This document shows, piece by piece, positions 33,786 to 44,679 of a stretch of 64,000 nt of DNA (its first letter is position 1; each line of letters begins with the position of its first letter). The stretch spans positions 186,001 through 250,000 of the forward strand of contig JAMXSV010000023.1 in the NCBI GenBank assembly GCA_027559495.1. The letters are read 5' to 3'. Origin of the DNA: Aurifilum marmelostoma (lineage: Eukaryota > Ascomycota > Sordariomycetes > Diaporthales > Cryphonectriaceae). The position numbers and the translations under genes were made by a program. Below the pieces are notes generated by a model that made no database searches, was not told where the DNA came from, and worked only from the letters and a program-made list of their open reading frames with translations.

Positions 33786-35989
33786 TCTGGTAATCTGTCC
33801 TCTGGATCATATCGAGGTTTGGAAAGTGACAGTGCAGGGCACACAGAGGTTGAAAGGTGAGCTAGAGCGTACAGCCGAAGTGACTGTGTCTCGCTGGGGG
33901 GGTTTTGTTGATGTTGTTGTCACGGGTGGGTCTATGATGGTTGGGGTGAACCAGGAAGAGGTGGTTGCGATTTGCGGGGTTGCAATGCCTAATGAGCAAT
34001 GAAATGGCTCAGGGCCACAGTAGCTATTGATAAGAAGACTGATAGATATTGGTTACTTGGAAAGCAGATGTCAAGAGATCCAGTTGGTTTACAGCACGAA
34101 TAGGAATGTGCTGACAGGTCACCGTCTTTGGGTGGCAGGGTGTCCGTGATGCTGAATTGGAATCAACCAGTGCCCAAGGTCCAAGAAGCTCTGGCAGGGA
34201 TAGGGATCTGCTTTCATGAGTGAATGCTGACTAATCATGTGGCATTCTGATGTCCCTTCTTTTTGTTTTGGGGGGGGGGGGTTGGGGTTTGGACTGACTG
34301 TGGGATCCTACATGCAACTCTTCTGGAGGGATAGGAGGTGCCAAAAAAAAAAAAAAAATACACCATCTTGTGCCGTGGATCTCAAAGAGACATATAAGAG
34401 AACATAGAAGGATATGACTATAAACCTTGGATAGCATCAGAAATGAGTCCCTGCACTCTATGAGGGTTTCTCCCAATTCTCCCAAGTAATGTGGAAGCAA
34501 AATTAACCCTCTGAATCTTGCCCATCTCTAAATGTGGTTTATTGTCTTGCTGCTCCCCTGTCTTGGGCTGTAATGTTCTTCATGTCTTATATATAACAAC
34601 TTCCACTTCAATGTTGCCCTCACCAGCATTCCCACAGTCAGTCCAGGGCAAACGACTTTTAAGTTTCAGAGGGAATCAGCTGTTGCAGGCATGTTCAGGA
34701 CAAGATCCTGGCATCCTAGCTTGGTGGCTTGCTATCACCCTAGTTGAGCTGATGCACCAGCCCGGTCCCATCGAGCAAATCACCTGCCTGTGGAGCTACA
34801 AAGCGCAGAAGTGGGATGCTAGGTAGTCTGAGTACTGCCTGCTATTTCATGCCATTGGAGCTCATAGAGGACTCCAGATTTCAAAAGTGATTCACTCTCA
34901 TCAAGTGCAGTCCACAAAAAGCACACGTTGGGAGGGGCCAAGTTTTAAAGCAAGGTGCACAGTCTCGGCGCTGAACTATACATAGGATGTGGGACTGGTC
35001 GCACTATGCAGACGCGCCTGAGACGCGTCTCCCCCCCAAGACATGACATGATAGCTCAGCTCTGAACACCGGCACCGGGCTGACATGTGCAATTTAGCAC
35101 CAAAATGTGGGATGCACTGTACGGAGATACAGTACAGTACTGGAAATTGCAGATCAGATGCCTGAAATCCCGAGTCGATCCTGAGAGATAGTATGGATTT
35201 GAATGTCTGGACAATGCTGTATTTGGAAGAGCGAAATCGTGACTAGAACATAGCAAGTTTGTAGTCCAGATACATAGTAGCAATCTGTCGCGTAAAGTCT
35301 GCCAATTGGGCCAGTTTTTTTCATGTGGTGCCTGGTCCTCATATGAATCTTGCACTGGCAGGTTTCAGAGAGCCTTGCGCCCGATTTGTGACAAAGTGGC
35401 ATAGTCATGACTTCAGCGCTTGTCCTGTGCCGTGTGCTGCACAAATGCGGGAACCAGAGCAGAGAAAATAAGGCCTGGGTTGAGTGGTGATGTCAGGCAT
35501 GGCTCTCGGCATCAAAGGCTCGGATCTGATAAGAATTTGCCTCCGGAGCCGGGCACATCTCTTCACCCATTGCCAAGCACACAGCAGTTGGTGACAAGAA
35601 AGAATCCACATCTAAAGGAGCTGTTGCAGGTCAGATCACTACAGAAACAGATCCCAGAACCTTGATGGCCAAGGATTGAAGTGGGTTGATGGTGGTGCAG
35701 CAAGACCGTGGGCTGTCAAAGGGCAGGGGAGTTGTCTTACAGGGATCACCGACGCGTTGGAGCGCGTCCATGGGCCAGACCCATAATTTTCTGCTCAAGT
35801 CCTGCCTTGCCCATCACCTACAAAAGCCTCCCGCACCCAGCAAAACACGCTCACTTCTTACCTGACAACAACACCCTCCAGGACACACACCCCCAAGAGA
35901 GACAACACTGTTCAGAGCATCCCATCTTGTTGTCTTTGCACTTGAGCTCGTCTCTCATCTTCCTACCATCCATCCATCGATCCATCGCC
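33786..35989. promoter_or_regulatory. Divergent promoter region DCP2 / RNR2
   Basis: 2.2 kb between two divergent genes. It contains a 12-nt G run (34270-34281), a 16-nt A run (34343-34358), ACGCGT boxes at 35023-35028 and 35752-35757, and a pyrimidine-rich leader just before the RNR2 ATG. No gene seen. Confidence 0.5.
35752..35757. promoter_or_regulatory. ACGCGT (MCB-type) box upstream of RNR2
   Basis: Lies 238 bp upstream of the RNR2 start. Another copy is at 35023-35028 and two are in intron 2 of the gene (36370-36375, 36392-36397). MBF control of RNR genes is known in yeasts; here it is inferred. Confidence 0.5.
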
Positions 35990-37460
35990 ATGTCTCTTGA
36001 CATTACTCCATCCAAGCAGGTGAGTACCACTGTTCTGTCGTGATTTGTTGACAGCATGCTGTGTTGACACGCAAGCTAATCAATGGGATTGACAGGCTGC
36101 ATCTGCCATGAACTCTCTCAAGATGGAGTCCCCAGTCAAGAAGCTCGACCTTGGGGTTGCGAACAAGGAGAATGACATCCAGGACCCTGAGGTCGCCACC
36201 CTGGCCCAGGACATTGAGTCCCAGCACGCTGCCACCAAGGAGGTTGTCAAGGCAGAGCAGGAGCCTCCTAGAATTCCTGAACTCCGTCCTGAGGAGATGG
36301 ACGAGCCCATCCTCCGCGAGAACCCCCACCGATTCGTCCTGTTCCCCATCCAGTATCACGAGGTACGCGACGCGTCCCATCTCCCAGCCTGACGCGTAAA
36401 GTAGCCCCACACTGACACCAACACTCGGAAACAGATCTGGCAGATGTACAAGAAGCACGAGGCGTCCTTCTGGACTGCTGAGGAGATTGACCTGTCCAAG
36501 GACCTGCACGACTGGAACAACCGTCTGACCGACGACGAGAAATACTTCATCTCCCACATCCTCGCCTTCTTTGCCGCCTCGGATGGCATTGTCAACGAGA
36601 ACTTGATCGAGCGCTTCAGCGCTGAGGTTCAGATCCCTGAGGCCCGCTGCTTCTACGGCTTCCAGACCATGATGGAGAACATCCACTCCGAGACGTACTC
36701 CCTCCTCATCGACACCTACATCAAGGAGCCTGCCCAGCGCACCTACCTCTTCAACGCCATCGAGACCAGTAAGTCCATGTCTAGAGCTTCGTCTTCATCT
36801 CGCCATATCTCTAACACGGAATCTTCTCTTTTAGTTCCTTGCATCCGCAAGAAGGCCGACTGGGCTCTGAGGTGGATCCAGGACCGGGACTCTACCTACG
36901 CTCAGCGTCTCGTCGCGTTCGCTGCCGTCGAGGGTATCTTCTTCAGCGGCGCTTTTGCCTCCATCTTCTGGCTGAAGAAGCGTGGCCTGATGCCTGGCCT
37001 GACCTTTTCCAACGAGCTGATCTCTCGTGACGAGGGTCTGCACACCGACTTCGCGTGCCTACTGTTCTCCCACCTGAACAACCGCCCCAGCAAGCAGCGC
37101 GTGGAGGCCATCATCACCGATGCCGTCACCATTGAGAAGGAGTTCCTGACCGAGGCCCTGCCCTGCGGCCTGCTCGGCATGAATGCCACCCTCATGAAGC
37201 AGTACATTGAGTTCGTTGCCGACCGTCTCCTCGTCGCTCTTGGCAACGAGAAGGTTTACAAGTCCTCCAACCCCTTCGACTTCATGGAGAACATCTCCCT
37301 TGGCGGCAAGACCAACTTCTTCGAGAAGCGTGTTGGTGACTACCAGAAGGCTGGCGTCATGGCCAGCACCAAGAAGCCTGTTGCCGAGGAGAGCACACCA
37401 GGTGCCGCCGAAGAGAAGGGCGAGAACGGTGGAGACTTCACCTTTGATGAAGACTTCTGA
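35990..37460 (+). CDS. RNR2: Ribonucleotide reductase small subunit R2
   Basis: Makes the tyrosyl radical used by the large subunit to reduce ribonucleotides to deoxyribonucleotides. Exons 35990-36019, 36096-36362, 36435-36768 and 36835-37460 give 418 aa. Diiron and radical motifs are visible: EASFWTAEEIDLSKD, ENIHSETYSLLIDTYIKEP, AFAAVEGIFFSGAFASIFWL and SRDEGLHTDFAC. The C-terminus ends FTFDEDF, the tail that docks on the large subunit. The N-terminal extension contains SPVKKLDLGVANKEN, a charged regulatory segment; the KEN tripeptide is a possible APC/C degradation signal. Introns 2 and 3 are 72 and 66 nt. Strong codon bias toward C-ending codons fits high expression in S phase. Confidence 0.97.
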
Positions 37461-38094
37461 GCCTCTCCAGCTCATCTCTTGCCTTGTTCACTCCTCGCAT
37501 AAGTCGTTCTGTTTAACACGCCAACACACATGCATCTCGTTTGGGTATAGACGACGGATGGCAGGCATTTTGTTTTTCTCATTTTGTTTTCCTCTTTTTT
37601 TGGTTGTCACGGCGGCGGCCTATGGTTTCACGCTCACACCTCTGGTGTTTTCTTTCCTTTCATTTGCGGGCGTTGGGGAGTTGGCTATGTCGTCGGTAGT
37701 ACCCTTTGCTTCTTGATGGAATAATGAGTCTATGGCAAGGGAAGCCGATGGGACAACATGATTTCAGAATCGCCAATCTGTAAGATAGATAGATCTTCTG
37801 GAAAAAGGACACCAGCGTCTCTCTAAAATGGCTCCTCTGCCGTAGATGTGATATGGTACGACATGCTAGGTGTCTTCCTCTTTAAACGCTAGCGGCTCGT
37901 CGGCAGACTGCATCAGGGACTCAGCTCGAGCATTCTAGGGTAGAAGTAATATGATGTGCTCAGGCGCCTGTAATTCTCAACGTTCAGTCTGCCCTCGAGT
38001 CGGATACGTTGTCGGAACGTCCATGCCCGTACACTTAACCGTGCCGAAAGCCACAAGCCGAGAGCTCGCCCTGCGTCTATTCCCAGCCTCATCC
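37461..38094. other. Convergent intergenic region
   Basis: 3' flank of RNR2 and of SRP9. T-rich around 37560-37610; no gene seen. Confidence 0.5.
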
Positions 38095-38693
38095 TCACCG
38101 CTTTCCCTTCTTCTTCTTCTTGCCCTTGCCGCCATCTGCTCCTCCTCCTGCCGCCGGAGCTCCCCCTGGAGCTCCTCCCAGCTGCGCACCTCCAGCCACC
38201 GGCGGCGTCGCTGTCCCCGCCAGATCATCCTCCGCTGCCACGGTAGGTAGGGCCGCTGGCATCGCGGCCATGTTCCGCCCCAGCGATCCGAGCATCTGTA
38301 CCAGCCGCCCGACCTCCTGAGCCTTGGCGGTCTTGTACTTCAGACAGACGCCGCTGTGGGGGTCAAACGTCTTGAGGACCAGCTTCGCGCGGGGTGGTCT
38401 CGACGCGGCATCCGGCATGGGGGTGTCGGTCTCGGTGGCATCTTCGGATTTTGACCTGGCCTTGCGGGCGCGGGCTGCCTTGGCGGGGGAGATGGAGTAG
38501 CGGGTTGAGATGCGGGTCTGGGATTTCGGGGGGACGGCAAGGGTCAGTACTGGGCTCCTGAGGGAGAGTCACTCGAAGACAATGCGAAGGAGGTGGGGAT
38601 TCTTGGGGAAAGAAAACGTACGGTCGTTGGTCTGGCTTCGAGGAGTTGGGCAGAGAGTGTGAGCCACTCATCGGCTGTTGGTATAGAGGGCAT
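38095..38693 (-). CDS. SRP9: Signal recognition particle 9 kDa subunit (SRP9/SRP21 type)
   Basis: Part of the SRP Alu domain that pauses elongation at the ribosome in the cytosol. Exons 38693-38622 and 38517-38095 give 164 aa; the join reads EARPTT|TRISTRYSISPAKAA, with a TACTGAC branch and a 103-nt intron. The start MPSIPTADEWLTLSAQLLEA and the later AKLVLKTFDPHSGVCLKYKT and AQEVGRLVQMLGSLGR segments are the SRP9 core. A Ser/Asp linker sits between its two halves, and the C-terminus is a Gly/Ala-rich then KKKKKGKR basic tail, as in fungal forms. Longer than human SRP9 because of the linker and tail. Confidence 0.88.
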
Positions 38694-39317
38694 GGTTGGT
38701 CTGTTGAACTCTGAGAACAGCAGGCTACAACAAGGAGTGATGCAGCAGTATAAAGGCCTCACAGACAAAGGTTCTGGAGGTAGGTGATGATTGACAGCAT
38801 GTGTCCAGTGTAGAATTGATGCATGGGAGTTTGTAGTTTTTGAAGGGTTGAGCAGAGCCGGGATAGCTTGGGCAGTCCCACCTGATTGTGGTACTGTACT
38901 TACTTAGTCCATAGTGGGGTTCCCGTTGTACAGTGGTGGACTCTGCTTGGGCAGGCAAGCAATGCCAGGCAGCTTATCACATCGGATCTTATGAACAAGA
39001 AGTTGACTTTTTGTTCAATGTTTTTACCCCCCCCCCCCCCCTTTTTTTTTTCCTCTGACCCAGATTTTAAGTCTATTCAATTCGAACTCTTCAATTTGTT
39101 GAGTGTTACCAAATACGTGTTGTGGACTACCACTTTTTTTTTCTTCTTTCCTTTTTGGACAGCTCTACTTTGCATGCAGATCTAATCCCCACTGGCCCTG
39201 CTGTGTCTATATCCTGCTTCTGATTTTCCAAAGCATGGTATGAGTAAGTACATGCTGATGACTGACAAATTAACGCTTATGACCACGCCCCGACACCTGA
39301 ATTGAAATTTCTTTCCC
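38694..39317. other. Intergenic region with poly-C/poly-T tract
   Basis: Upstream region of SRP9 and 3' flank of OAC1. It has a 15-nt C run at 39027-39041 directly followed by a 10-nt T run, a second T run near 39134, and GTACTGTACTTACTTAG at 38891-38907. No gene seen. Confidence 0.5.
39027..39051. repeat. Poly-C then poly-T tract
   Basis: Fifteen C followed by ten T, directly read. Confidence 0.9.
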
Positions 39318-40455
39318 TTAAGCTTTTGTCTCTGCAGATTCAGGTATTATAAAGCCCTCGAATTTCCGGACAAGCTTGTTTGTCTGCTCTGCCAGACTCA
39401 GGGTCAAGATGGTGTGCGGTAATATCCTGGCCAGATGGGGCAGGAATCCCTTATAGATTGCAAAGAAACCCTCCGTCTTCACAGTCTTGGCCAGGCAGTC
39501 GAAGACGCCCTTGTACAGGTTTCCGTTTTGGTTGTAGAGGCGGGACATGACGGTGTCTGCACAAGATTGTCAGAATGTGTACTTGGGGTGCGCGTGCAAG
39601 GCCAAGTGCCAAAACTCACCAGGTGGATGCATAAAGCAACAAACAACGAAGCCGCTCACGGCGCTGCTGGTGAGGTGCAGTGCCGGACCTTCCTCCATGC
39701 CCACGTGCCTCATCAGTCTTCTCTTGGCGAAGAAGTATGTCGGCAGCTGCACCGAGCTCCCAAAGCCGGTCCTGATCATGGCCGCACCGACGCCGCGGTA
39801 CAGTCCTCTTGCTCCCTCGGCCGAGTATATCTGTCTCAGACCGTCAAGTGCATTGCGGTATGTATGTTGTGTGCCGACCGGCAAGAAGGGAGAGTAGCTC
39901 TGCAACCTCGTCTTGACCAGAAAGAATGGGCTTCCTGCCATCGCACCAAGCACGCCGGATGCTGCACCACAGAACATATTGATCCCGAGCGACTGGACCT
40001 TCTCGTCCTTGAAGATGACTGACGACAGTGACTGGCGCATGGGCTCGTAGAAGCCCAACCGGCAGCCATTGAGCAGGACTTGGTATATGTACGCGCATCC
40101 GATACCTCTGTAGATTCCACGCAGGCCTTCGTTTCGTACGATGACGGACACGCCGTGGAAGGGGCCGCGGTAGTGGTGTGGCTGGTGACCTTTGCTCTGA
40201 AGCTCGCCTTGAAGTTGCATGCTGGTGCGCCGGATCATTAGGACAAGCTTGGGCACATATGTATAGGGTACGAGAAGGCATATTCACCGGATCTTGACGG
40301 TCTCGAAAGGATGGGTCGCTGTCACGGCACCGCACGCGGCTATGCCGCCGGCGATGAAGGCACTGGATTTGTGGTCAGCGCTCTGTATCTTCCCGGGTGC
40401 GGATCAGAAGGAACTGGGCTGAAACGGTCAATAGTTACCCTGTCGTTGTCGACAT
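39318..40455 (-). CDS. OAC1: Mitochondrial oxaloacetate/sulfate carrier Oac1
   Basis: Inner-membrane carrier of the SLC25 family that moves oxaloacetate, sulfate, thiosulfate and isopropylmalate. Exons 40455-40439, 40362-40288, 40221-39620 and 39556-39318 give 310 aa. Repeat 1 starts AFIAGGIAACGAVTATHPFE with carrier signature HPFETVKIR; repeats 2 (SPFFLVKTRLQSY) and 3 (HPPDTVMSRLYNQ) follow. CAYIYQVLLNGCRLGFYEP is close to yeast Oac1. The first exon holds only MSTTT plus two bases. Any reading that starts at the internal Met near 40256 would miss repeat 1. Introns are 62-75 nt with proper donors. The specific substrate is inferred from resemblance to yeast. Confidence 0.9.
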
Positions 40456-41130
40456 GGTGCTGAAGACAGAAAATAAGTGTGCTGTGCCAGACCAAGTGAC
40501 TGTCAAGCTACAAGCCTCTCACAAGTCCTGAGGTGGCTGCCAGTAAAGCCGACGGGACCCTTGGCGCTTTGTGGAAGTTTAAGGGCAGTGTGCCTTGACT
40601 TGTTGCAATTCCTCAGCAGGTGTCCATGTGTTTTCTAGTGCTTACATTGGCCAGACTGCACAGAAAGAGACATGAGAGTTTTTGATTGGCAGTAGAGAGG
40701 TCAAGTTCAAGCTGCACTGAGGGAATAGTTCGTGGTGCTCGGGTTTGTCTTTCTGGAAATTTGGGGGAGAGGGTGCTGCTGCTGGCTGCCGCTTTCGGAG
40801 CCTTTTTACAGGTCGAAACCTTGGACCTCAAGCTTCAGGGCCCTTGCACAGTGGATCTCCAAATCCATCTTGGCGGGTCTAGCCGACTTTTGAGCGTTCC
40901 CCAGGTTTTATTTTTCGTCATCTCCCCTCTATGTGGTTCACTGTCATTCCACACGCCTCGGGGTGCTGGCACGAGGACCTGCCCCACGTTGCAGCTGTTC
41001 CTGCATGGGAAGCGGCTGGCAACTCTGAAGCTTCTCAGGCCCCGAGGAGGGATTGTCCCAATTCCCACCCAGCAACATTGTCCTCCCACCTTTCTTCATC
41101 ACCCAAGCCTGCAGCCAGTCATCATCGACA
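40456..41130. promoter_or_regulatory. Divergent promoter region OAC1 / SWD2
   Basis: 675 bp between divergent starts; short frames only, no named site. Confidence 0.4.
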
Positions 41131-42411
41131 ATGGCTTCCACTCCCATGGACATTGATGCAGAGACACCACCAGGTGATCCGCCTCAGTTGAACATAACAA
41201 GAACATTGGGGACAAGCATTGCTGCCACTTCACAGGTACACGAGGTGATCGCCAACTTCAGACCAACCAAGGTAGGGATGACCATCACGCTCCCCGGCTG
41301 AACTCAGGACCTGACAATCCAGGGCAGCTGTTCAAACGAGACGACCCCAAAGATGGCAAGACTCCCTTTGTCCTATCTATAGACTATGACGACCCTGGCG
41401 AGCTGTGCATGACCTCTGAGAGCGATGAGACGATTCAGATCTACAGTGTCAAGGAGGGCCGCCATGACAAGACCTTGTTGAGCAAGAAGTATGGTGCCAA
41501 GCTGGCCAAGTTCACCCATGCCAGCTCCAGCATCATCTATGCCAGCACCAAGCAAAATGGTAGGTCAGACGGCACTGGCTACCTACTTGTAACCCCCTGG
41601 GCTGACGGAATGGACTTGCCCAGATGCCATACGATACCTCGCGACGCACGACAACTCCTTCATCCGCTACTTCGAGGGTCATCAGGGCTCCGTCACCTGC
41701 CTTGCCATGCATCCCGGTGCCGACAACTTCATATCCTGCGGCCGCGATAACACGGTGCGGCTCTGGGACATCAGCACCAAGTTCTGGACTGCGCAGCTCA
41801 ACCTGCGCACGCCCTGCCTCGCCGCGTACGATCCCTCGGGGAGAGTCTTCGCCGTCGCATCGTCTTCGAGCGGGAGCATCCTGCTGTACGACCACCAAAA
41901 CCTCGTCAAGCCCATCTCCACGTTTGATGTCGTCGAGAAGTGCCACGCTGTGGACACGCACTCCATCATGCAGGGCTGGACGAAGCTCGAGTTCTCAAAC
42001 GACGGGAAGCATATCCTCCTCGGCACCAGCGGGAAGGGACATTTCCTTCTCGACGCCTTCACATGCGAGCTGAAGGCTTTCCTGCGCAAGCCCGAGGGCG
42101 GAGTGCGTCGGGCCCCGCCAGGCGAGGGCGCAGACGGCAGGAATGCACCGGCGGGGACCCCACAGGCCCTGGACACGAGCGGCGAATGCTGCTTCACGCC
42201 GGATGGCCGGTATGTCTTGAGCGGCTCGCGCAAGGATGTCTTGATATGGGATGTTCTCTCGATGCCCTCTGATGGCAGGAAGGAGCTGCAGCCGACGCAT
42301 ATCCTGGAGGACAAGAAGGAGGCGGCAGTGTTGGCCTACAACCCACGGTTCAACTTCTTTGCGACGGCCAATCAGCACCTGCAGTTTTGGCTGCCAGACC
42401 CGCATGTCTGA
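41131..42411 (+). CDS. SWD2: WD40 protein Swd2 (COMPASS and cleavage/polyadenylation factor subunit)
   Basis: Beta-propeller subunit of the COMPASS histone H3K4 methyltransferase and, in yeasts, of the CPF 3'-end machinery. Exons 41131-41271, 41328-41559 and 41624-42411 give 386 aa. The start MASTPMDIDAETPPGD is acidic and Pro-rich. FRPTK|LFKRDD joins exon 1 to 2 with acceptor GGGCAG; IRYLATHDNSFIRYFEGHQG then VTCLAMHPGADNFISCGRD and TVRLWDISTKFW give the classical WD repeats. HSIMQGWTKLEFSNDGKHIL and CCFTPDGRYVLSGSRKDVLI show later blades. A GT after CAG inside exon 1 (41235) could be a cryptic donor, but the reading through it fits. Confidence 0.9.
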
Positions 42412-42651
42412 GCAAGAGGTACGGGCAAAAAAAAAAACGAAATGTCATTCAAGAGGCGTCCGTGTTTGGAGGGAAGGCGTTTGGGCAAGGGCATTAGAAG
42501 TTTCAATGCTGCATTTGTCTGTTGTATGATACCCTCTGCATTGGTAGGCAATTCTCGTGGTAGGATAGAGAAGAATCAAGACGCTGCTTTTCTCGGAGGT
42601 TTCTTCTCTCCAACAAAGTGCTTGAGGAGGCATTGCGAATCGTGTCGGCTA

Positions 42652-44002
42652 TCAACCATGCACAGCTCTCGAACAGCCATAGCACAGCCGTACATCCTCG
42701 CCACCACCATCATCTCCCATTTCGCCCTTCCATCTCTCATCTCCCAGCTCATCCAGGCCCAGACCGCAGAGGCCGCAGTGCCTTTCTTGATCCGCCGCCG
42801 CGGCGTCCACCCGCCTCTCTAGCTTCGCGGTCGTGCGCACCACGTTGGCCACAATGGACGGATAGTTCTCCTCCACGTCTGCAAAATACCTTCTCATCAC
42901 ACCGTCTATGCTGACGTCCTTGTGCGACACCACCGCAGAGGCCGCTGGCTCTGTCGACGAGATGAGATCTGTCAGCGGCGGCTCGGCGAGGGAGGCGTAT
43001 TGTATGAGCTCGCTGCGGAAGAGGTCGCGGTTGGGGTAGTAGACAGATAGCTTTTGTGCCTGTCGGGCCGGCGGTTTGTTACCGCTCTTGTCGCTGTCGC
43101 CGTCATCGTCATCATGTTGTGGTGCACTAGACTCTCGTACTGTCGTCGGACCGCCCGCAGCGGAAGCAAACCTCTCAACCGCCAACGGCCCATCCCCCAC
43201 CATCCACGGCAGAGAGAACCCCCTGCCCTTGGCGGTCTCGCCCAGCGTCAGCTCCGCGAGCGCAGTCGTGCTGCACCCGAGCAGCACCGCGCGGCAGCCC
43301 TCCCTCCGCGCGGCATCGATGAGCACGTGTCGCACAAACAGCCTCGTGACGTCGGCCCTCGACGTCGTGGAGGGAAGGCGGTCGAGCAGACCCGCCACTT
43401 TCTCCTCCGCCGATGACACCCTGGCTTCTCCCTCCTGGGCCTCCTCGACGCGGGGCAGCGCGGCCCAGTCGATCGTGTCGAGGGACAGCACCCGTGCGAG
43501 GGGCACGCGCGAGAAGCGCAGCTCGGGGTACCGCGCGCGGTAGCCCTGCAGCACCGGGGGGTCCTGATGGGCGGACGGCGACGACAGGTCGGTGTCTACG
43601 TGCACGGCGATGATGTCAAAGGCCGGGCTCGGCCTCCTGCGCAGCTGGCTCTGGCGCTGGGTGCTGAGGATGTCGACGAGGGCGGCGGACGACGGGCCGT
43701 GGGAGAGGCCGACCAGGATGCGCTTTGTCTGGGTGGGCGCGGCGGAGATTTCTTTGGCGAGGACCTCGAGGCGCTTGACTGTTTTGTGGTTGACGAAGCG
43801 GCGGTAGCAGGGGCTGGGACGGTGTTAGCATGGCGAGTTTGTTAGAAGTTCGATGTTTTCTATCTCTTTCTTCTTGTTGGCCGGCCAGAGGGGTGGTGGA
43901 TCACACAAACCTGCATATCGCCTCTGAGCGGATCTTGAGCGTCACTTCATTCTCGTTGCACCTCCTGCAGAGCTTGACAGCATCTGCCTTGTGAGACTCC
44001 AT
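42652..44002 (-). CDS. NCS2: Cytoplasmic tRNA 2-thiolation protein 2
   Basis: Partner of Ncs6/Ctu1 that thiolates wobble uridine 34 of Lys, Glu and Gln tRNAs in the cytosol, using sulfur relayed by Urm1. Exons 44002-43911 and 43813-42652 give 417 aa. The start MESHKADAVKLCRRCNENEV and SEAICS|PCYRRFVNHK carry the N-terminal Cys pairs typical of Ctu2. ILVGLSHGPSSAALVDIL is the PP-loop-like segment, lacking the full catalytic set as usual for this subunit. VLLGCSTTALAELTLGETAKG is the family signature. The C-terminus has a second Cys set (CGLCGLGLDE, CYGCSRAVHG). The 97-nt intron has donor GTTTGT and a GCTAAC branch. Confidence 0.92.
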
Positions 44003-44679
44003 GATGATTGTTATCCCCAGTCGTGAGTGTTTGCAGTTTTCCCTTAGAGACACATCTCGGTATTTTCAGAAAATCTTGTTGGTTCTGATTCGTGGACAGG
44101 TTACTGTATCGACTACTTGCTGGAGCTGGTGTTGTTGGTGGGTGAAATTTTGGGCGGGCCTACTGTACTGTACTGTACTTACTGTACTCGGTCGGGACGG
44201 CCCGCTGGAGGATCTAAGTACTCCCAACCTAGGAATTTTCCGATCAAACAATACTACTTAACTGTACTCGATTTGGGTTGACATGCCATATATTACCTTG
44301 TTCGTGATGGTGATTTTACAGTTTACAAAGGTGATATAGTAAGGTCTAATTAAGCATGGCAAAGTGAGTGATGGGCGAGGAGGGAGGATGGGGAGCCATG
44401 AGCAATTCTGGATGTAATTCAAGTAGTCCTCGTCTTTAGAAATTGTCACGACAGCAAACTCTCATCCGATACTCACATACATACATAGCATACTCAACAC
44501 TTCCTCTGTCCTTGGACAGTCTCAATATGCCATCATCAGTAACACATATCTGTGTATTGCAAAGACTGTCTATCTACATAAGTACCCTATCTGACTGAAA
44601 ATATGACCGGTAACCACTCATCCACCCAATTATCTTCAAGGAAAAATAAAACCAAAAAAAAAAAAAACCACCCACCCTC
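44003..44679. other. Intergenic region with ACTGT repeats
   Basis: Upstream of NCS2 and 3' flank of the GH5 gene. It has overlapping ACTGT units at 44161-44188, and a 14-nt A run near 44654. No gene seen. Confidence 0.5.
44161..44188. repeat. TACTG tandem microsatellite
   Basis: TACTGTACTGTACTGTACTT followed by ACTGTACT; period 5. Similar but shorter runs occur at 35129-35142, 38891-38900 and 54913-54927. Confidence 0.85.

Noticed and set aside
41235..41271. Extra intron in SWD2 exon 1 starting at CAG|GTACAC
   Set aside because: The reading through it joins properly to exon 2 and gives a sensible protein; no acceptor nearby.
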